Positions 31,442 to 37,031 of a stretch of 37,031 nucleotides of DNA are shown piece after piece (position 1 is the stretch's first letter; the number at the start of each line of letters is the position of its first letter). Under the pieces are notes generated by a model, which did no database searches, was not told where the DNA came from, and worked only from the letters and a program-made list of their open reading frames with translations. Position numbers and translations under genes: made by a program. The DNA is from Bacillota bacterium (lineage in GTDB: Bacteria; Bacillota; Dethiobacteria; SKNC01). The stretch is taken from the NCBI GenBank assembly GCA_007120745.1, contig SKNC01000059.1:1-37031 (forward strand), given 5' to 3'.

Positions 31442-34249
31442 ATGGACTACAAAGAAACATTGAATCTGCCAAAAACAGAGTTTCCCATGCGGGCGAATTT
31501 ACCCAAGAGGGAGCCGGATATCCTGAAATATTGGGAGGACATTAATATTTATGACCTGGTTCAAAAGGCCAGGAAAGGGAAAGAGAAATTTATTCTTCAT
31601 GATGGCCCCCCCTATGCCAATGGGGATATTCATATGGGTACAGCCATGAACAAAGTTTTGAAAGATATTGTGGTGAAGTACAAAACCATGAAGGGGTATG
31701 ACTCACCCTATGTTCCCGGGTGGGATACCCACGGCCTACCCATCGAGCATCAGATTATTAAAACTAAAAAAATTAACAGGCACGAAGTGGGAGACCTGGA
31801 ATTCAGGCAGGAGTGTCATAATTATGCTTTAAAATTTGTGGATATACAGCGGGAACAGTTTATGCGGCTGGGAGTCCGTGGGGACTGGTATAACCCGTAC
31901 CTTACCTTAGCCCCTTCCTTTGAGGCCCGGCAGATTCAGGTGTTTGGAGAAATGGCCAAGAGAGGTTATATCTACAAGGGGCTTAAGCCGGTTTACTGGT
32001 GCACCTGCTGTGAAACAGCTCTGGCTGAGGCGGAAGTAGAATATGACGAGCGAAAATCTCCATCTATTTTCGTTAAATTTCCCGTCATTGAGGATAAAGG
32101 TTTGTTCGAAGAGGGAACAAAAAACCATGTAATAATCTGGACCACTACACCCTGGACACTTCCTGCCAACGTGGCGGTAGCCCTGCATCCGGAATTTGAT
32201 TATGTGCGTATCAAGCTGGAGGATGATCACTATATTATGGCAGAAGGTCTGGCCGCCCGGGTGATGATGGTTTTAGACCGTACCGACTGGGAAGTGGTGG
32301 GACGCTACAAAGGCTCTGACCTTTCCGGATTAAAATATAAGCATGCCCTTTTGAATAAAGAAGGAGTGGTGGTTACCGGGGATCTGGTAACCCTGGAGCA
32401 GGGATCTGGGTGCGTGCACATTGCTCCCGGCCATGGTATGGAGGACTATCAATTAAGCCTGGAATATGACCTTCCCATTGTGGCCCCACTGGACGATAAG
32501 GGGGTTTTCACCGATGAAGCAGAGCAGTTCCAGGGGCTGTCCTATGGGGAAGGAAATAAGGCGGTTACCACGGAATTGAAAGAGAAAAACCTGCTCTTTC
32601 ACCTGGACTTCTTATCCCATCCCTATCCCCACTGCTGGCGCTGTAAGAGGCCGGTGATTTTCCGGGCCACGGAGCAGTGGTTTGCATCTATTGAAGGCTT
32701 TAGAGAAGCCGCTTTGAATGCAATTAAAGAGGTACATTGGATTCCCTCCTGGGGAGAAGAAAGAATCAGCAAAATGGTGGGAGAGCGCCATGACTGGTGT
32801 ATTTCTCGTCAGCGGGTCTGGGGAGTTCCTATTCCCATATTCTACTGCACCCAATGCAATAAAGAGCTGATTAATGATGATACCATCAAGGCTGTTCAGG
32901 ACTTGTTTGCCAGAGAAGGTTCTGATGCCTGGTTTAAGAAAACTGCGGAGGAAATATTACCGCCGGGGATTCAATGCAGCGACTGCAGCGGATCCGGATT
33001 CCGGAAGGAAACAGATATTATGGATGTGTGGTTTGACTCCGGGTCCACCCACGCTGCGGTCTGTGATGCCAGGGAAGAGCTGGGATGGCCGGTAGATTTA
33101 TACCTGGAGGGAAGCGACCAGTATAGAGGGTGGTTTCAGTCCTCTCTATTAACCTCGGTGGCAACCCGGGGGAGAGCTCCTTATCGTTCAGTTCTGACCC
33201 ACGGCTGGGTAGTGGACGGAGAAGGGAAAAAGATGTCCAAATCCGTAGGAAATGTAATTGCCCCCAAAGAAATTATAAAAAATTACGGTGCTGATATTTT
33301 GAGGCTGTGGGTCTCCTCATCAGACTTTAGAGGAGATGTCAGGGTTTCTCCTAATATACTGCAGCAGCTGTCGGAGGTTTACCGAAAAATTCGCAATACC
33401 GCAAGATACATGCTGGGCAACTGCCAGGACTTTCATCGTAAGAGAGACCAGGTGGAGTATGATAAACTTTGGGAAATTGACCGCTGGGCCCTGCACAGGC
33501 TTCAGGAGCTGGTGGAAACCGTTACCCGGGCGTATGAGAAGTACGAATTTCACCAGGTATTTCATGCCATTCATAATTTCTGTGTCATTGATATGAGCAA
33601 TTTTTATCTGGATGTTCTGAAAGACAGGCTGTATGTATTTCCCGCCGGGGACAAGAGCCGCAGAGCTGCTCAAACGGTCATGTATAAGATTTTGACTTCC
33701 CTGGTTATCATGACTGCTCCCATACTGACCTTTACGGCGGAGGAAATATGGAAGCTTTTGCCTGAAAAAGAAGAGGGTGCGGAAAAGTCGGTACAGCTTG
33801 CTTCCTGGCCCAAAGTAAATGAAAGCTGCCTGGATGAACGTCTGAAGGAAAAATGGGATGAAATACTGGAGGTGCGGGATGAGGTTTCCAAAGCCCTGGA
33901 GGAGGCCAGAAGAAGAAAAGTGATATCCGGCTCTCTAGGGGCGGCGGTAGATATTTATCCAGCTGAAAAAGTATATGAACTGCTGAAAGAATATGAGGAG
34001 CAGCTGCCCATGATATTTATCGTATCCCAGGTAAACCTGCATTCTCCTACGGACCTGGTCATGGAAGGAGCGTACGCCAGTACCACTATTAAGGACCTGA
34101 AAGTTGGCGTGAGCCAGGCCCGGGGCGGAAAATGTGAAAGATGCTGGAACATCAGTGAAACCGTAGGCTCTTACCGGGAAAACCCGGAAATATGCCACCG
34201 CTGTTATTCTGTAGTAAAGGAACTGGATGTTCCTCTTTCTGCCGATTAA
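31442..34249 (+). CDS. ileS: Isoleucyl-tRNA synthetase
   Basis: Class I synthetase, 935 residues, charging tRNA-Ile and editing valine. The HIGH motif reads HMGT (residues 64-67, in PYANGDIHMGTAMNK). KMSKS is at 597-601 (GEGKKMSKSVGN). The editing domain shows TTTPWTLPANVAVALHP. Zinc ligands are CERCWN and CHRC at the C-terminus. The bacterial-type C-terminal zinc domain and normal length indicate a complete enzyme. ATG 31442 has GGAGGG upstream. Control is by the T-box leader. It lies directly after divIVA, as in many Firmicutes. Confidence 0.98.
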   Translation: MDYKETLNLPKTEFPMRANLPKREPDILKYWEDINIYDLVQKARKGKEKFILHDGPPYANGDIHMGTAMNKVLKDIVVKYKTMKGYDSPYVPGWDTHGLPIEHQIIKTKKINRHEVGDLEFRQECHNYALKFVDIQREQFMRLGVRGDWYNPYLTLAPSFEARQIQVFGEMAKRGYIYKGLKPVYWCTCCETALAEAEVEYDERKSPSIFVKFPVIEDKGLFEEGTKNHVIIWTTTPWTLPANVAVALHPEFDYVRIKLEDDHYIMAEGLAARVMMVLDRTDWEVVGRYKGSDLSGLKYKHALLNKEGVVVTGDLVTLEQGSGCVHIAPGHGMEDYQLSLEYDLPIVAPLDDKGVFTDEAEQFQGLSYGEGNKAVTTELKEKNLLFHLDFLSHPYPHCWRCKRPVIFRATEQWFASIEGFREAALNAIKEVHWIPSWGEERISKMVGERHDWCISRQRVWGVPIPIFYCTQCNKELINDDTIKAVQDLFAREGSDAWFKKTAEEILPPGIQCSDCSGSGFRKETDIMDVWFDSGSTHAAVCDAREELGWPVDLYLEGSDQYRGWFQSSLLTSVATRGRAPYRSVLTHGWVVDGEGKKMSKSVGNVIAPKEIIKNYGADILRLWVSSSDFRGDVRVSPNILQQLSEVYRKIRNTARYMLGNCQDFHRKRDQVEYDKLWEIDRWALHRLQELVETVTRAYEKYEFHQVFHAIHNFCVIDMSNFYLDVLKDRLYVFPAGDKSRRAAQTVMYKILTSLVIMTAPILTFTAEEIWKLLPEKEEGAEKSVQLASWPKVNESCLDERLKEKWDEILEVRDEVSKALEEARRRKVISGSLGAAVDIYPAEKVYELLKEYEEQLPMIFIVSQVNLHSPTDLVMEGAYASTTIKDLKVGVSQARGGKCERCWNISETVGSYRENPEICHRCYSVVKELDVPLSAD

Positions 34250-34379
34250 ATTTGTTGGAAGCTGTAAGTGGGTATTTAACGGTAGATAACGGGCTGTGCT
34301 GATAACGGCATTACGGAGTTTAATTATCAAACGTGCAAAAAGAACGGTTTGCAGGGATTAACAAGTTCATCAATACTTT

Positions 34380-34430
34380 AAAAGAACAGGAATATCTTGA
34401 CAAGAATTCCTGTTCTTTTATATTTTTTTA
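34380..34430 (+). terminator. Rho-independent terminator after ileS
   Basis: AAAAGAACAGGAAT (34380-34393) pairs with ATTCCTGTTCTTTT (34406-34419), and the loop itself contains CTTG/CAAG. The tail is ATATTTTTTT. Confidence 0.9.
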
Positions 34431-34499
34431 AATATAAAACATCTGCATAACCACAGGTAATATAGCATATTTTTGGGTAAATTATAATGAGGGGTGTTT

Positions 34500-34796
34500 A
34501 TGGAACAGTACAGGAAGAATATCCTGATGAAAGAGCTCAATAAAAAAATTGAGAAGCTCAGCCAGGACATGGAAAGGTTTAATCTAGCAGAATACCTGGA
34601 ACTTTTAAATAATCCCCGCAGATTTATATGGATAAATTTTGTGGGCGGCCTTTTCAGAGGGCTTGGGATTGCCCTGGGGGCATCAATTTTAGGTGCGCTG
34701 GTTCTATTTATGCTGCAGCGATTGGTGGTTTTGAATTTGCCCTTAATCGGAGATTTTATTGCGGAACTGGTACGGATTGTTCAGACGCATATGTAG
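34500..34796 (+). CDS. DUF5665-like single-span membrane protein
   Basis: The 98 residues have an amphipathic N-terminal region (RKNILMKELNKKIEKLSQDM, then NLAEYLELLNNPRRFIWINF) and a hydrophobic C-terminal half (GGLFRGLGIALGASILGALV then LFMLQRLVVLNLPLIGDFI). The NPRR...N...GLFRGLG pattern is that of the DUF5665 family found in Clostridia; the function is unknown. ATG 34500 follows GAGGGG 5 nt upstream; a GTG at 34494 overlaps that site. It begins after the ileS terminator and may have its own promoter (TATAAT at 34483-34488, no clear -35). Confidence 0.8.
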   Translation: MEQYRKNILMKELNKKIEKLSQDMERFNLAEYLELLNNPRRFIWINFVGGLFRGLGIALGASILGALVLFMLQRLVVLNLPLIGDFIAELVRIVQTHM

Positions 34797-34905
34797 CAGA
34801 AAGGAATCATGTAAAGCCCTTAAGTTTCCTTAGTTTTTTATACTGGATGGAAACCATAATTCAAATTTAAAAAAAGTGCTTAATAAATCCTATGGAGGTG
34901 ACCTG

Positions 34906-35424
34906 GTGAATCTTAAAGAAGCAATTGAAAAAAGACATAGCGTTAGAAGTTTTAAAGTGGAAGGAATATCTGAAGAAGCCATTCAAACGCTGCTGGAAGC
35001 GGCCTGCCAGGCTCCCACTGCCGGCAATATGCAGGCATGGAGATTCTATGTAGTAAGAAATGAAAAAATCAAAAGGGACCTGGCAATTTCTGCGTTAAAT
35101 CAAATGTGGATGTCAAGGGCACCGGTTATTATAGTTTTATGTGCCGACATGGCCCGGGCAGAACGTTTTTATGGTGAAAGGGGGAGGAATCTATATGCTC
35201 TGCAGGATACGGCAGCTGCTGCTCAAAATTTATTGTTAACGGCAGGCTCCTTAGGACTGGGGGGATGCTGGGTAGGAGCTTTCAGCGAAGCCAGGGTGGC
35301 AAAACTATTAGACTTACCCCATTCCGTAAGACCTTTAGCCCTGCTCCCCATAGGTTATCCGGATGAAGAAGGGAAGGAGACCTCCCGATTAAAACCTGAA
35401 GAGGTAACTGTTTTTGTGGACTGA
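34906..35424 (+). CDS. Nitroreductase family flavoprotein
   Basis: FMN-dependent NAD(P)H oxidoreductase fold, 172 residues. Typical features: EKRHSVRSFKVEGISEEAIQ (FMN-binding RxSxR), LEAACQAPTAGNMQAWRFYV, ALQDTAAAAQNLLLTAGSLG and GGCWVGAFSE near the C-terminus. The natural substrate is unknown; members reduce nitro compounds, quinones or flavins. GTG 34906 has GGAGGTG 5 nt upstream; the frame stays open for 30 bp before it. It stands between the DUF5665-like gene and a regulatory direct repeat, probably a short unit. Confidence 0.92.
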   Translation: MNLKEAIEKRHSVRSFKVEGISEEAIQTLLEAACQAPTAGNMQAWRFYVVRNEKIKRDLAISALNQMWMSRAPVIIVLCADMARAERFYGERGRNLYALQDTAAAAQNLLLTAGSLGLGGCWVGAFSEARVAKLLDLPHSVRPLALLPIGYPDEEGKETSRLKPEEVTVFVD

Positions 35425-35434
35425 TATATTTTAC

Positions 35435-35474
35435 AGCTCTATATCTGACAAATTATAGCCCTATATCTGACAAA
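35435..35474 (+). repeat. Phased 18-bp direct repeat before the yteA-like gene
   Basis: AGCYCTATATCTGACAAA occurs at 35435-35452 and 35457-35474 with one mismatch and a 22-bp period, about two helical turns. The second copy abuts the AAAGGAG ribosome binding site. It could be an operator for a dimeric repressor or a recent duplication. Confidence 0.55.
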
Positions 35475-35488
35475 GGAGAAATGACAAA

Positions 35489-36175
35489 ATGAACCCGGAT
35501 TTTTACCAGAAGTTGAAGGAGATGGAAGCTGAAATTTTAGAAGCGTTGGAGAAAAATAACGGAATGGGTAAACACCAATCTTTCCGTGACAGTGTTGAAG
35601 AACTTTCTTTATATGATAACCACCCTGCTGATTTGGGTAGTGAAAACTTTGAACGGTCTAAAGATTTATCTCTGCATGAAAATCGACTGCTGGAACTAGA
35701 GAAGATAAGAAAATCCCTGGTAAAAATAAAAAAAGGTATTTATGGGACCTGTGCATCCTGTGGCGAAACCATTGAAAATTCAAGACTGGAGGCCCTTCCC
35801 TATGCGGACCTGTGTGTGCATTGTTCAGAAAAATCCAGAGACGTAAAAGACTCTCATTCCAGGCCTGTAGAAGAGGATGTTCTTTCTCCTCCCTACGGCA
35901 GAGTTACTAAAGATGGAGAGGACTATGCGGGTTATGATGGGGAAGATGCCTGGCAGGAAGCAGCGCAGTACAATCGTTTACCTCACGTGCATTATGAAGA
36001 TGTGGACCCGGGAGAAGACGGAGAAGACCCCGGAGGCGATATAGAAAATATGTCGGTGGCAAAGGATCTTGGTGGGACGTATGTGCAGACGTACTGGAAG
36101 AATGATGGGAATTTTGAATTGGGAAAAGAGAGAAAAGGGAAAAAAGGAAAGAAGGGAGACTCCCCCTCTATTTAA
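35489..36175 (+). CDS. yteA: YteA-family sporulation protein with DksA/TraR C4 zinc finger
   Basis: The 228 residues have an N-terminal helical segment, the DNHPADLGSENFERSKDLSL motif of the YteA/YocK family, a coiled region (ENRLLELEKIRKSLVKIKKG) and a C4 zinc finger GTCASCGETIENSRLEALPY then CVHC. They end in an acidic then Lys/Gly-rich tail (KERKGKKGKKGDSPSI). YteA is a known clostridial and bacillar sporulation family without a defined role; DksA relatives act on RNA polymerase. ATG 35489 follows AAAGGAG; a closer ATG at 35481 gives only a three-residue peptide. A terminator follows. Confidence 0.9.
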   Translation: MNPDFYQKLKEMEAEILEALEKNNGMGKHQSFRDSVEELSLYDNHPADLGSENFERSKDLSLHENRLLELEKIRKSLVKIKKGIYGTCASCGETIENSRLEALPYADLCVHCSEKSRDVKDSHSRPVEEDVLSPPYGRVTKDGEDYAGYDGEDAWQEAAQYNRLPHVHYEDVDPGEDGEDPGGDIENMSVAKDLGGTYVQTYWKNDGNFELGKERKGKKGKKGDSPSI

Positions 36176-36210
36176 CATGAAAGCTCTCCCGGCTGCAAGA
36201 TTCAGTTAAT

Positions 36211-36234
36211 GAACCCACCCGGGTTCTTTTTTTT
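36211..36234 (+). terminator. Rho-independent terminator after the yteA-like gene
   Basis: GAACCC (36211-36216) pairs with GGGTTC (36221-36226) around ACCC, followed by eight T. Confidence 0.88.
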
Positions 36235-36280
36235 GAGTACCTATTTGTGTCCATCTGCCTCTAAGAAAACGGGGTTAGGG

Positions 36281-36310
36281 TTGTCTACTCAATATGTTTT
36301 GTGCTAGAAT
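36281..36310 (+). promoter_or_regulatory. Candidate sigma-A promoter for lspA-lgt
   Basis: TTGTCT (36281-36286) and TAGAAT (36305-36310) are 18 bp apart; TG at 36302-36303 extends the -10. It covers an in-frame GTG at 36301, which therefore is unlikely to be the start of lspA. Confidence 0.5.
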
Positions 36311-36333
36311 GGAGAAAGTTAGGGGTGATATTT

Positions 36334-36792
36334 TTGGCTTTAATTTTGCTGGGACTTTTCATTGTTTTTTCCGACCAGTTAAGCAAACAGCTGGTAGAAA
36401 AATATTTATATCTGGGACAGTCCATACCGGTTGTTCCTGAAATATTTCATATCACCCTTTTACGAAATCCGGGAGCACTTTTTGGGTTTATGCCAGGCGG
36501 CCGCTGGATATTTATAATCGTTACTTTGGTATCACTGGCTATTATGGCCCTGCTTATGATAGAAATACCCAGAGATAAACTTTACATGAGGTTGGGGATG
36601 ACCTTAATCATCGGAGGAGCTCTAGGTAATTTGATTGACCGGATACGCTTCGGATATGTGATTGATTTTATTGATTTTCGTTTTTGGCCTGTTTTTAATA
36701 TAGCAGATACGGTTCTCTGTCTGGGAGCGGTTTTTTTTCTTTTTGAGTACATCACCAGTAGTTTAAAAAATGACCAGTCAGGAGGCTTATAA
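36334..36792 (+). CDS. lspA: Lipoprotein signal peptidase LspA (signal peptidase II)
   Basis: Aspartic membrane protease that removes lipoprotein signal peptides after Lgt has acted. The 152 residues have four predicted spans, the N-terminal motif SDQLSKQLVEKYL, LLRNPGALFGF, GNLIDRIRFGYVIDFIDF with the first catalytic Asp and FNIADTVLCLGA with the second. TTG 36334 is preferred: AGGGGTGA lies 5 nt before it, the length matches the family, and the upstream GTG at 36301 sits in the -10 element. GTG 36325 is a second option. lgt starts 3 bp after the stop. Confidence 0.95.
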   Translation: MALILLGLFIVFSDQLSKQLVEKYLYLGQSIPVVPEIFHITLLRNPGALFGFMPGGRWIFIIVTLVSLAIMALLMIEIPRDKLYMRLGMTLIIGGALGNLIDRIRFGYVIDFIDFRFWPVFNIADTVLCLGAVFFLFEYITSSLKNDQSGGL

Positions 36793-36794
36793 AA

Positions 36795-37031
36795 TTGTAT
36801 CCAGTTTTATTTGAAATAGGGTTTATAAAAGTATATTCCTACGGAGCTGCCCTGGCTCTGGCCTTCTTGCTGGGGACATTCCTGGCCATGAGGGAGGCTC
36901 CCCGGGTGGGCATTGAACAGGAAAGGCTTTTGGACTTAGCTATTTTGATTGGTATCTCTTCCCTGGTGGGTTCTAGGATTGCCTATATTATTCTCGACCT
37001 TAATTATTATCTGGAGGTACCCATGAGAATC
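36795..37031 (+). CDS. lgt: Prolipoprotein diacylglyceryl transferase Lgt, 3' truncated by window edge
   Basis: The first 79 residues are visible. Reading from TTG 36795 gives MYPVLFEIGFIKVYSYGAAL, then ALAFLLGTFLAMREAPRVGI and LIGISSLVGSRIAYIILDLN. This is the N-terminus of Lgt with its YSYG motif and the conserved segment leading to the GxRxxY region. Lgt attaches diacylglycerol to the lipobox Cys of prolipoproteins, the step before LspA. The ribosome binding site AGGAGG (36780-36785) is inside the end of lspA, so the pair is translationally linked. The rest of the gene lies beyond the window. Confidence 0.88.
   Translation, partial: MYPVLFEIGFIKVYSYGAALALAFLLGTFLAMREAPRVGIEQERLLDLAILIGISSLVGSRIAYIILDLNYYLEVPMRI

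Overview
The window reads as chromosome from an anaerobic, endospore-forming Firmicute (Bacillota) of the Clostridia type. The evidence is a division cluster that runs directly into spoIIGA-sigE-sigG, the ylm/sepF/divIVA block, an oxygen-sensitive class III ribonucleotide reductase with its activase, a hybrid-cluster protein, a gene that needs selenocysteine, strong GGAGG ribosome binding sites, frequent TTG/GTG starts, and a T-box leader on ileS. No tRNA, rRNA, CRISPR array or complete transposon is visible.

Positions 1-10.9 kb hold the end of spoVE/ftsW, then murG, murB, murA, divIB, ftsA, ftsZ, spoIIGA, sigE, sigG and a small membrane protein. This couples peptidoglycan precursor synthesis, Z-ring assembly and the early forespore/mother-cell sigma factors. 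The gap before spoIIGA has a promoter-like arrangement with an over-long spacer, as in Spo0A-activated spoIIG promoters. The gap before sigG has a good match to a forespore sigma-F promoter.

Positions 11-25.6 kb are a mixed segment lying between sigG and the ylm genes, which adjoin one another in Bacillus. It contains a small zinc-ribbon protein, nrdR-nrdD-nrdG (nrdD carries a 524-residue intein with a LAGLIDADG endonuclease), ylmC, a leftward M23 peptidase, a cyclophilin, a SurA-N-like membrane foldase, a small hydrophilic protein and an ADP-ribosylglycohydrolase. It continues with a HesB-like selenoprotein gene whose in-frame TGA is best read as Sec, an Rrf2 regulator with hcp and a cupin, and a leftward MetE-like zinc methyltransferase. 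The selenoprotein, Rrf2, Hcp and cupin genes look like a redox, Fe-S or nitrosative-stress neighbourhood. The selenoprotein gene has a CsoR/CstR-like palindrome over its -10 element.

Positions 25.7-37 kb hold pgeF(ylmD), an HlyD-like adaptor, ylmE, sepF, ylmG, ylmH, divIVA, a T-box leader and ileS, a DUF5665-like membrane protein, a nitroreductase, a YteA/DksA-type zinc protein, lspA and the start of lgt, which runs off the window. The first part is the usual Z-ring/septum accessory cluster. lspA-lgt is the lipoprotein maturation pair.

The strongest observations are the Sec-encoding HesB gene with its operator, the Ser1 intein in nrdD, the T-box leader with an exact 15-bp tandem duplication, and several phased or palindromic sites at promoters. 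Most other genes are ordinary members of known families. I found no clear sign of a wholly new multi-gene system.
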